Source: Mariniphaga anaerophila
GTDB taxonomy: Bacteria; Bacteroidota; Bacteroidia; Bacteroidales; Prolixibacteraceae
Assembly (NCBI RefSeq): GCF_900129025.1
Contig: NZ_FQUM01000003.1
Span: forward strand, 558,001 to 622,000
Reading direction: 5' to 3'
DNA length: 64,000 bases
The position numbers were made by a program, and so were the translations under genes. Below are positions 54,945 to 62,800 of this stretch, piece after piece. The notes beneath the pieces are model-generated. The model ran no database searches. It had not been told where the DNA came from and saw nothing but the letters and a program-made list of their open reading frames with translations. Positions within the stretch are counted from its first letter, which is position 1, and each line of letters starts with the position of its first letter.

Positions 54945-56347
54945 TTCATTACCTTCCATTCCTTTAATTCATCACACAAAACTTCTGCCTTCCCTAACCT
55001 GTCAGCGTCGCCAGACCTGACAGCGTTGATGCTCGCTGAAACGTTCGAAGTCTTTCTGCTTCTCCCGACGTTGTCAGATGTTGCGCATGCTGACAAGTCT
55101 AAGCCTGAACCTGAACCAAGACTGTCGCCGTTCAAACAAATCGGATAAACTGAAATTTCCTGTTGTTTCATTTTTATATCGTCAAACAATGCATAGCACT
55201 TCCCTAACCTGTCAGCGTCGCCAGACCTGACAGCGTTTAAACCCGCTAAAACACGCGAAGACTTGTTGTTCGTCCCGACGTTGTCAGATGTTGCGCATGC
55301 TGACAAGTCTAAGCCTGAATTCAAATCAAACCTGTCGCCGTTCAAACAAATTGGATAAGCTGAAATTTCCTGTTGTTTCATTTTTATATCGTCAAACAAT
55401 GCATAGCACTCCCCCAACCTGTCAGCGTCGTCAGACCTGACAGCGTTTAAACCCGCTGAAACATGCGAAGACTTGTTGTTCTTCCCGACGTTATCAGATG
55501 TTGCGCATGCTGACAAGTCTAAGCCTGAATTCAAATCAAACCTGTCGCCGTTCAAACAAATCGGATAAGCTGAAATTTCCTGCTGCTTCATTTTTATATC
55601 GTCAAACAATGCATAGCACTCCCCTAACCTGTCAGCGTCGCCAGACCTGACAGCGTTGATGCTCGCTGAAACGTTCGAAGTCTTTCTGCTTCTCCCGACG
55701 TTGTCAGATGATGCGCATGCTGACAAGTCTAAGCCTGAATTCAAATCAAACCTGTCGCCGTTCAAACAAATTGGATAAGCTGAAATTTCCTGTTGTTTCA
55801 TTTTTATATTGTCAAACAATGCATAGCACTCCCCTAACCTGTCAGCGTCGCCAGACCTGACAGCGTTTAAACCCGCTGAAACATGCGAAGACTTGTTGTT
55901 CGTCCCGACGTTGTCAGATGTTGCGCATGCTGACAAGTCTTTATCCCATGCGGGGTTGTTGCCCCATGGCCGGGATGCTGCCAAAATTGTTTCGCGCGGA
56001 AGCAAAAACATCCTTCCCGGCGGCGTGCGTCCGCGTATTGGCATAGCGTTGCCATATTCTGACGGAGCCCGTTTTGTTGGTCTCGCGGGGCCATGCCTTG
56101 CCCTGTCGGGCGGATCGGTTCCGTCACGAATATGCAGCTTTGTACCGTCGCGAATGCGCAGAATCGTTCTGCTGCCGGGATGCAAAAATGCGTCGGCCCC
56201 GGTTGCAGGGAGACACCGTTTCCCCAGGGTGGGCATGCCTCTGGCATAAGGCCCGTTTCGTGTGGCGGGCGGCCCTTTTTTCGGAATATGTATTTCTATC
56301 ATACTACCATTACTATTTTTTAAGGTATTTGATGAAACGCACCACAA
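54941..56347 (-). CDS. ORF built largely from REP-type repeats, translationally abutting the RAYT
   Basis: Open for 468 codons; a second start at 56302 ('MIEIHIPKKGPP') is at least as plausible. Residues ~17-135 are Arg/Gly/Pro-rich with a partial 8-residue periodicity ('LRIRDGTK', 'LHIRDGTD'). Residues ~136-455 are the translation of five 210-bp REP-array units: 'DLSACATSDNV', a linker, 'NAVRSGDADRL', then 'GECYALFDDIKMKQQEISAY'. The stop overlaps the RAYT start as ATGA, the classical arrangement for translational coupling. I recognise no fold and no signal peptide. It may be a genuine RAYT-associated protein or open merely because the repeat lacks stops; expression evidence is needed to decide. 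Confidence 0.35.
   Translation of the reverse strand: MWCVSSNTLKNSNGSMIEIHIPKKGPPATRNGPYARGMPTLGKRCLPATGADAFLHPGSRTILRIRDGTKLHIRDGTDPPDRARHGPARPTKRAPSEYGNAMPIRGRTPPGRMFLLPRETILAASRPWGNNPAWDKDLSACATSDNVGTNNKSSHVSAGLNAVRSGDADRLGECYALFDNIKMKQQEISAYPICLNGDRFDLNSGLDLSACASSDNVGRSRKTSNVSASINAVRSGDADRLGECYALFDDIKMKQQEISAYPICLNGDRFDLNSGLDLSACATSDNVGKNNKSSHVSAGLNAVRSDDADRLGECYALFDDIKMKQQEISAYPICLNGDRFDLNSGLDLSACATSDNVGTNNKSSRVLAGLNAVRSGDADRLGKCYALFDDIKMKQQEISVYPICLNGDSLGSGSGLDLSACATSDNVGRSRKTSNVSASINAVRSGDADRLGKAEVLCDELKEWKVMK
54996..55939. repeat. REP-type hairpin array 2 (210-bp period, five units)
   Basis: Type-B hairpins start at 54996, 55206, 55416, 55626 and 55836; type-A hairpins at 55067, 55277, 55487, 55697 and 55907. 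The B-A offset is 71 bp as in array 1, but the ~106 bp between pairs is unrelated to array 1. The linker inside the pair alternates between two versions ('..SSHVSAGL' and '..KTSNVSASI' in translation). Confidence 0.88.
56025..56240. repeat. GC-rich segment with partial 24-bp periodicity
   Basis: On the minus strand three to four consecutive 24-mers share a TGCA/TGCG start and a CGnGACGG core (clearest at about 56110-56185). Neighbouring 24-mers are too diverged to align with confidence. Composition is much richer in GC than the flanking adhesin genes. Confidence 0.4.
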
Positions 56348-56764
56348 CCGCTATTTTGCTGCGGCAAAAATATCAATCGTTGTTTGCTTCATTTGCCAAA
56401 TCCGTTAATAACTGCAAAACTCATGTTGTAAACGTCAGACTCAGGCCTCTTCCCCGCGCCCGGTTTCGGTGCCGGGAAACCCGTTCCCGTGCTGCGGAAA
56501 CAGCGGTACAGAAGAAGTGCTTTGCATCTTTTCGTTTTCAACCTTTTACTGCTTTACATTTTTAAACACTGCTCGTTTCATTCCTTTTTGGTGGAGCGGG
56601 CAGGCGCCTTTGGTGGCGGGCATTTGTTGCTGCCGGCAAAAGCCAATTACAACCAATCCCCGTTTTCCTCCGGACTTCCCGCGCACCCCGCACCCCGGCT
56701 CCTTTCAAATTAGCGGACAACCGGGATGCGGCGCGGAATGAAAAAGCAAAATCAAACTCTAACC
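56348..56764. other. intergenic region downstream of the 384-aa gene
   Basis: 417 bases, partly GC-rich. I see no ORF with a convincing start, no hairpin followed by a T-run on the minus strand and no REP-type hairpin. It may hold the end of the 384-aa transcript. Confidence 0.4.
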
Positions 56765-57919
56765 TTACGGTTTAGGTTCAAATGACATATCACCAACACC
56801 AACAGCTGTATTAGTTACAATTTCCGGTCTCGGAGTCAGATCATATGTAGCTTGATCTGTTTCGGTATTCGTACACGGAGAGTTTGTCCCTGGATCTAAA
56901 TCTGCAAGATTACTATTTGCATATTCATTTCCTGTCGTTGCACCTGCATCATACATTACACCATCAACACCGAGAGTAAAGTAACGATTTGCATTTGCGT
57001 CATTTTCCGCTGTACCATGATCTAAATGAACTCTTACAATAATACACTCACCTGCATCCCCAACAGCTCCAGACGCATCCTGAGCATTAACTACAGCAGT
57101 TGCAGCATTCCAAGTCCCAGTAGCATTTGTTCCGTCATTTGCGATGGCTTGATCAGGATAAGCCCACTCAATATTAGATATATCTACAGTTGTTTCTGTT
57201 CCATTATCTACAATTGTAAATGTTGGCTGCCATGAATGAACAAAATTGGCTGCATTAACTGCAAAGAATATATAATTCTCACCATAATCCATATTCAAAT
57301 TAGTACCATCGTATGATGCAATTTGAACTGGTGATACACATTCATTAGCATTACTTCCAGATGCTGGCAGGGTACCGTCAGGCATCAAACCTGCAATATC
57401 AAGTGTAAAAGAGAATGAAGGTTGAATACGATACACTTCAATATTATCCGAACAACCTGCTTCTCCCTCTACGTATGCAACCAACAAAATCTCAGTTGTT
57501 GCACTATTAAATGATTGCCAAGAAATATCAATCGTCGGTTGTGTATTTGTATCAGAATTATAAACGTTATCTTCTGCATCCAGCAAATATAGGCTTCCAC
57601 CGCCATCTGCTTCAGCTGCGCCTACAGCTGTGGCAATAGAACCCCCAGTGATGATGTCAGCACCATTCGCCGTGGCATTGTAAACGAACCATCTGATATA
57701 TCCAGTTGTAACAGTAGGATTTACAGTCACTCCGTACGTGTATGTTTTCCCTGGTATTGGATGAAGCGCATCATCATCGGCACAATCCAATGTCGTTGGA
57801 GTAACGCATTCTGTTGATGCAGCATCAATATAATTAATATCGCCCTGCCCATAAGATTTCATTCCGGCAAAAACTAATGCCAGAGTAAACATCGCTAAAA
57901 TTAAAATTTGCTTTTTCAT
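56765..57919 (-). CDS. secreted surface-locus protein of unknown fold
   Basis: 384 residues with a signal peptide 'MKKQILILAMFTLALVFAGM' ending near 'KSYGQ'. The mature part is acidic, rich in Thr/Asn/Asp/Ala and poor in Lys/Arg, with paired Cys ('STECVTPTTLDCADDD', 'EGEAGCSD', 'NANECVSP', 'GECIIVRVHLDHG', 'NSPCTNTET'), suggesting an exported disulfide-bearing beta-rich protein. Its C-terminus 'YDLTPRPEIVTN' echoes the C-terminus of the partial giant at the right edge ('VITPRPEIIKI'), so the two may share a terminal function. A 5' leader hairpin (57936-57949) precedes the ATG. No type IX sorting domain is recognised. Confidence 0.75.
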   Translation of the reverse strand: MKKQILILAMFTLALVFAGMKSYGQGDINYIDAASTECVTPTTLDCADDDALHPIPGKTYTYGVTVNPTVTTGYIRWFVYNATANGADIITGGSIATAVGAAEADGGGSLYLLDAEDNVYNSDTNTQPTIDISWQSFNSATTEILLVAYVEGEAGCSDNIEVYRIQPSFSFTLDIAGLMPDGTLPASGSNANECVSPVQIASYDGTNLNMDYGENYIFFAVNAANFVHSWQPTFTIVDNGTETTVDISNIEWAYPDQAIANDGTNATGTWNAATAVVNAQDASGAVGDAGECIIVRVHLDHGTAENDANANRYFTLGVDGVMYDAGATTGNEYANSNLADLDPGTNSPCTNTETDQATYDLTPRPEIVTNTAVGVGDMSFEPKP

Positions 57920-58336
57920 TTTGTTAAAATTTAGAGTCTCTTTCGAGACGTGTTAATGAATAAAAATTTGTTTCAAATTGTTACTAATTAAATTGTTAAA
58001 AAAAATATCAGATTGGGAACCGGGACAATTGAGAAGCAGTGAACCATCAGCTTTCAAAAGGCCGGATGGCAATACACCAATTGCTCATTTCCATTTTCCA
58101 TCGTCAATCTGTTAAAGAACGCATTTCGTTATTTCTCGGGGTTTACGTTTCCCGGTGCGTCAGGCCGGAGTCGGTAACATTGCCGGTTATTTCAACTTCC
58201 GTTTTACCGGACGTTAACCAAACAACATTAGCCGGGTCGGCTCATCAGCCGGCAGCGATTTTAACCGTTCGGTGCCAGCTTTTTAAACACTGTCAGGCCT
58301 ACCAGCGCTAACAGGTTTAGTGGTGTGGTTTTTACT
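57920..58336. other. leader of the 384-aa gene and intergenic DNA with one solo REP
   Basis: On the minus strand CGTCTC-GAAA-GAGAC (57936-57950) forms a short stem with a GNRA-type loop 16 nt before the ATG at 57919. A TTTG lies farther upstream but no TAnnTTTG at the right distance. The rest has no recognised gene; one degenerate REP-type hairpin lies at 58286-58317. Confidence 0.4.
58286..58317. repeat. solo degenerate REP-type hairpin
   Basis: It matches the type-B hairpin in the opposite orientation: arm CTGTCAG, far arm CTAACAG (one mismatch), and the extra unpaired C is retained. It lies outside any array. Confidence 0.6.
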
Positions 58337-59809
58337 TTAACTCACGGGCAAGCCTCCTTTCTCTTTATTCGTCCCTGGGCTTCGCTCCGGTAAAAAGGAG
58401 GCCAATTGGCTTTCCGGCAGAAGGACGGTTGGGTTAGTTACCGGCAGGCTGTGCACAGTGCGTGTAAAACCTGCTAAAATTGGCGATACCCAAGGGCTGC
58501 TAAAAAAAGATAAGATGATGGTGATGGTAGCAGCCCCGGGACAATCGCCGGAATAAAAGCGTCCCCGCGGCAAGAGGGGAACAGCTTTATATTTTATGCC
58601 GGCAGCTGTTGGCTGGTAACCAGCGGCCACCGGGTTTTGGTTGTCTGTTGAATATTTTTGTTCGGCAATGCCGAAAATTTCGGTGCATTGAGTACTTATT
58701 TCCGTCCGTTGAGTACCTGTTTCGGTGCATCGAGCATCCGTTTCCATGCATGAAGTTCCTGTTTCTGCACACCGAGACTCTATTTCCATATATCGAGCAC
58801 ATATTTCGGTGCATTGAGCTGTTATTTCCATGCATTGAGCCGATATTTCCATGCGTTGAGTTCCCATTTCGGTACAATGAGCCCCCGTTGCGTTACATTG
58901 CGTCTCCAATATGATGCAGTGACTCTCCCACCCGGTGCAGCGTAATTCCGCTGTGGTACAATGGCCCGTCGCCATGGTACACCGGGCAGCAGCCACGGTA
59001 CTAGGCACAACAGCCGCCTTACGCACCGTTTTCGCATCCGTCCGGGCCATTTTTCCATATTCCGGCATCTGAAGTACCATTTTCACGTTTGGTTGCGTTG
59101 CGTAATTCTGTTTGATGTTGTTCCCAAACCTGACAGCGTCGGTAGACCTGTCAGCGTTAAAAGAATACCTTGCAAAACTTGAATCCAGTATCTGATGACA
59201 CCCGCTTTTGTTGCCTGTGCTTTGTTCGACGTTGTCAGGTGCTACGCACGCTGACAAGTCTGAGCCGTATACAAAAACTGTTGCTTCGTTCCCAAACCTG
59301 ACAGCGTCAAAAGACCTGTCAGCGTTAAAAGAATACCTTGCAAAACTTGAATCCGGTATCTGATGACACCCGCTTTTGTTGCCTGTGCTTTGTTCAACGT
59401 TGTCAGGTGCTACGCACGCAGACAAGTCGGAGCCGTATACAAAGACTGTTGCTTCGTTCCCAAACCTGACAGCGTCAAAAGACCTGTCAGCGTTAAAAGA
59501 ATACCTTGCAAAACTTGAATCCGGTATCTGATGACACCCGCTTTTGTTGCCTGTGCTTTGTTCGACGTTGTCAGGTACTGCGTACGCTGACAAGTCTGAG
59601 CTGTAAACAAACCACTCACTCCACAAGGCATCCAATCCCCGGGTTCGTCTCAAACCAATCCTCTGTCCCCGGCGTTCCGCACTCTGCCCTCTGCCCCCGG
59701 CGCTCTGCTCTTGGCGCTCTGCACTCTGCACTCTGCCCTTGGCTCTCCGCTCTCGGCTCTCTGCCCTCTGCGCCTTGCCCTCTGCTCCTATGTATCTTAG
59801 TTCTTTCAT
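58337..59809 (-). CDS. low-complexity ORF spanning 7-bp, REP-type and 21-bp repeats (doubtful gene)
   Basis: Open for 490 codons and starting at an ATG that overlaps the stop of the partial giant as ATGA. Residues ~8-50 translate a degenerate heptanucleotide repeat (Arg/Gln/Glu/Gly-rich). Residues ~70-235 translate three 168-bp REP-array units ('DLSACVAPDNVEQSTGNKSG'). Residues ~270-385 translate the 21-bp repeat as a 7-residue period with Cys or Arg first ('CTEMGTQ', 'CMEITAQ'). There is no signal peptide, unlike its neighbours. The frame may be open only because the larger repeats have lengths divisible by three. The ATGA junction is the main argument for translation. Confidence 0.3.
   Translation of the reverse strand: MKELRYIGAEGKAQRAESRERRAKGRVQSAERQEQSAGGRGQSAERRGQRIGLRRTRGLDALWSEWFVYSSDLSAYAVPDNVEQSTGNKSGCHQIPDSSFARYSFNADRSFDAVRFGNEATVFVYGSDLSACVAPDNVEQSTGNKSGCHQIPDSSFARYSFNADRSFDAVRFGNEATVFVYGSDLSACVAPDNVEQSTGNKSGCHQILDSSFARYSFNADRSTDAVRFGNNIKQNYATQPNVKMVLQMPEYGKMARTDAKTVRKAAVVPSTVAAARCTMATGHCTTAELRCTGWESHCIILETQCNATGAHCTEMGTQRMEISAQCMEITAQCTEICARYMEIESRCAETGTSCMETDARCTETGTQRTEISTQCTEIFGIAEQKYSTDNQNPVAAGYQPTAAGIKYKAVPLLPRGRFYSGDCPGAATITIILSFFSSPWVSPILAGFTRTVHSLPVTNPTVLLPESQLASFLPERSPGTNKEKGGLPVS
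58678..58992. repeat. 21-bp minisatellite, about 15 units
   Basis: In strict 21-bp register from 58678, units have a conserved core TTTCGGTGCATTGAG (or TTTCCATGCATTGAG) followed by six variable bases. The first ten units (to 58887) are clear; later ones decay but keep the TGCA/TACA core. All six frames are largely open across it, so coding cannot be inferred from openness. Confidence 0.85.
59127..59596. repeat. REP-type hairpin array 3 (168-bp period, three units)
   Basis: Type-B hairpins start at 59127, 59295 and 59463; type-A hairpins at 59228, 59396 and 59564. The B-A offset here is 101 bp and the linker is unrelated to arrays 1 and 2. Type-B arms are CTGACAG/CTGTCAG, the reverse of the other arrays, with pairing kept. 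Confidence 0.87.
59660..59785. repeat. degenerate heptanucleotide repeat, 18 units
   Basis: Eighteen consecutive 7-mers in unbroken register with consensus CTCTGCN-type words (plus-strand forms such as CCTCTGC, ACTCTGC, CCCCGGC). The other strand is purine-rich. It begins 24 bp inside the ATGA-coupled ORF. The type recalls the short tandem repeats known in cyanobacteria. Confidence 0.8.
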
Positions 59810-62800
59810 GGTTGTCCGGTTATTTTAATGATTTCGGGACGCGGGGTAATTACAATATCGCGCACCAGCTCGTCTGACGTATTTCCATTGCAATCTTCCA
59901 CCCAGTATGTAATTGTATGCGTTCTCTCAGTATAGTAAACTCCGTCGCCCCACAGATAAATGACATTTCCGTATTCTGAAGGCTGTCCGGTTCCGCTAAT
60001 CGAAGGTTTCGATATTGTTGCCCCTTCGGTTAACGGGTCGGGCACAGCGGTAAAATCGATTCTCCACTGAATAACCATTGCGGGCGGGTCGCAGCAATTG
60101 TCTTGCAAATCCAGTATATCCAAAGATGTATCGCCGGCAGGGAAAGTCCTGTAATCGGGACTTGGAACTTTTTCCAGATTAGGATCCACGTGGTTAACAA
60201 TGGGGTTAGGACTATTCGGATCGTAAACTGCCGAGTGCAACGGATCAACGCAGTTCTCGTACTGTGTTGCAGTAAAAGTTGGCGGAATTGTATCAATAAC
60301 CAGGATGGTGTGGCTGCAGGTATCTGCACCAGACAGGTTCTCTGCCGTCCAGGTAATGGTTGTTAACCCGAGGTCAAAATCGACAACCCCTATCGGGTCG
60401 GGCAATGCCGCTCCGTTAGTTACCCCCGAGCCGGTGGTAACGCCTTCCATGGTCCATGTCCAGTCAAACGGCGGAGCGCCGCTAAGTACCGAAGGAACTC
60501 CGGGGTCGAGAGCGGCAGTACAGCCTGTGTCACCCAAATACAATGTATCGTTCGGCGGGCATTCGATATCGGGTTTCGATTCAACGGTAACGGTAAAAGA
60601 GCAGATGCTTTTATTTCCTGCTTCGTCCTCAAAAGTGTAGGTAACAGTGGTTACTCCCACATTAAAATCGTACACTTTTAAGGTATCGATACCGGTTGGC
60701 GCAGAGTTTCCTGCGGTGACACCCGTCAATTTCCATACCTGGTCCACAAGCGGACAGTCGTTGGTATACTCCGGTGCTTCCAGTTCCACATTGCTGGCAT
60801 AGTCTTTTCCATAGTCAGCCCAAGCGGTTACATCTTCGGGACACTCAACAGAAGGAGGTTCGGGCTGGGTAACGGTTACCGGGATAGGGCCAACCGACGA
60901 ACAGCCGTTTTCTGCAAAAACAGTAACATAATACACCTGCCCTGCCGACAAGCCTTCGGCGGTTGCCTCGGTGCTGCCGTTGCTCCACGAAAACGTGGGA
61001 TTGTCGCCGCTAATTACGGTAACGGTAGCTGTTCCGTCGCTGCCGTCGTAGCAGGTAACAGGCGTGGTGGTAATTACATCGCTTACCTCAAGCGCCGGAG
61101 GATCTGTTAACGTAGCTGAAATGGTGTCCTGGCATCCGCTGGCATCGGTTACGGTAACCGAATAAGTTCCGGCAGACAGTCCTCCTGCGGTAGCCAGCGT
61201 TTGCCCGTCGCTCCATAAATAGGTATAAGGTGCTGTTCCGCCGCTTGCCACAACCGTAATGTAACCATCGGCGCCATTGGGGCACAACGGGTTCTCTAAC
61301 GTATCAACAGCCAGATATACTTCAGGGTGAATAATAATATTCATGGTATCGGTAACGGCTTCGCAAATGCCGGCAGGATCGTCGGTGGCAAGCACCAGTG
61401 TTACAAGCCCGGCAGTAGTGTCAGCTGCACTCAGGGTATAAACAGCAAGATGATCGTTAACCGAAGAAAAAGTTCCTGTTCCGAGAGTTTCCCAGGTAAC
61501 CGAGGAGGCTGCCCCGCCATACGAACCCGCCAGCTGCACATCCGGATCGGAAGCGCACACCTCCTGATCGGGGCCTGCATCAACCGTTGCCGCCGGGTTA
61601 ACAATTATTTCGATGTTGTCGCTAACCGGGCCGCAACCATAATCATCTGTAAGAACAGCAACATACTCGCCGGAATGTGAGGCATCGGCGTTGGGGATAA
61701 TAATGCTTTGCGTATTGGCAGTAAATCCGTTAGGCCCCGTCCAATTATACGTAAAAGGCTCTCTCCCATCGGTAATCTCCATTGTTAGCTTAATCGAATC
61801 TCCCTCGCATACCGGATTTGATTCTGCTACGATTTCGATTGTTGCCGGAGCCGGATCAAGCGTGCCAAAAGAAATATCATCAAGGCCAAAATCGTTGCCT
61901 CCGAGCGCAGGTTCAATGTTTACAATACGTATTTCAATGTCTCCGCTCAAACTCCCCGAATTCCACAGCGGCGTACTATAAAACCTCACCCAACCATTGT
62001 TCGACGGATTGCTTACTCCGGCAGGTGGGCTTATGGATGTACCCTGAGGACTCCCGTTTATATAAAATTGTAATTCCGCATCATTTCCCTTGTCATTCAA
62101 ACTCATGGTCCAGGCAGAAAAATAATAGTTGGTATTGGGCTCTATCGTTACCGTTTGTGCCCAAATGGTTGTTGTCGAATTATTCTCTCCATTAACAATC
62201 ATAAAGTTTCCCTGCCCGCTGGTATGGTCATGCCCCCAAAAGTCTGAATGATAATTCTGCCCATCGGTTCCAACACTGTAAGTTCCTTCTGAAAACAATT
62301 CCGAATTACTGTTCGGATCATCGGGCCAATAAGTATATCCGGAGGAGAAGCCGGTGTTCCCTGCTTCGAAATCGCCGTTCACAACCAATTCGTTAGCCGT
62401 ATTGTAGGAGGCCCTTCCACTGCACCCAAAAGCATCGGTTACAGTTACAAAGAAATTCCCTGCTACATCTACATCAATATACTGTGTGGTTTCTCCTGTA
62501 CTCCATTCGTAAGACGCAAAATTACCAACAGACAACCTGATCTTCGGAGGGACAATACAATAATCAGCGGCGATTGAAACATTCGGAGTTTCTCTTACCA
62601 CAACAGTTATGGAGCTTGAACCGGGGCAGTTTGTGTCGGGGTCGGTATAGGTTGCTGTGTAGGTAGTTGTTACCCCCGGGAAAACATTGGCCGGGTTGGC
62701 TTCAGTTGAAGTCCACGACGAAGTATTGGCGGTCCATTCAACATCGGCCTGCGATTGTGGCTCCCCTGTAACGTTGACGTTATCGATGGCCCACCAGTAG

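Noticed and set aside
54996-55939. Regular repeats with spacers, considered as a CRISPR array
   Set aside because: Each unit contains two inverted hairpins of 32-33 bp, the intervening DNA is itself repeated instead of unique, and no cas gene is present. The RAYT next door explains the hairpins better.
55867-56247. Alternative Cys/His-rich minus-strand frame of 126 codons
   Set aside because: It overlaps the longer ORF in another frame, has no signal or domain, and several frames are open here because of GC-rich periodic DNA.
58587-58914. Open frames in all directions across the 21-bp array
   Set aside because: A 21-bp period keeps any stop-free frame open, so openness gives no evidence for a gene; only the repeat itself is reported.
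58337-59809. Accepting the 490-codon ORF as a normal secreted surface protein
   Set aside because: It lacks a signal peptide and is composed of three unrelated repeat types; it is kept only as a low-confidence ORF because of the ATGA overlap with the preceding stop.
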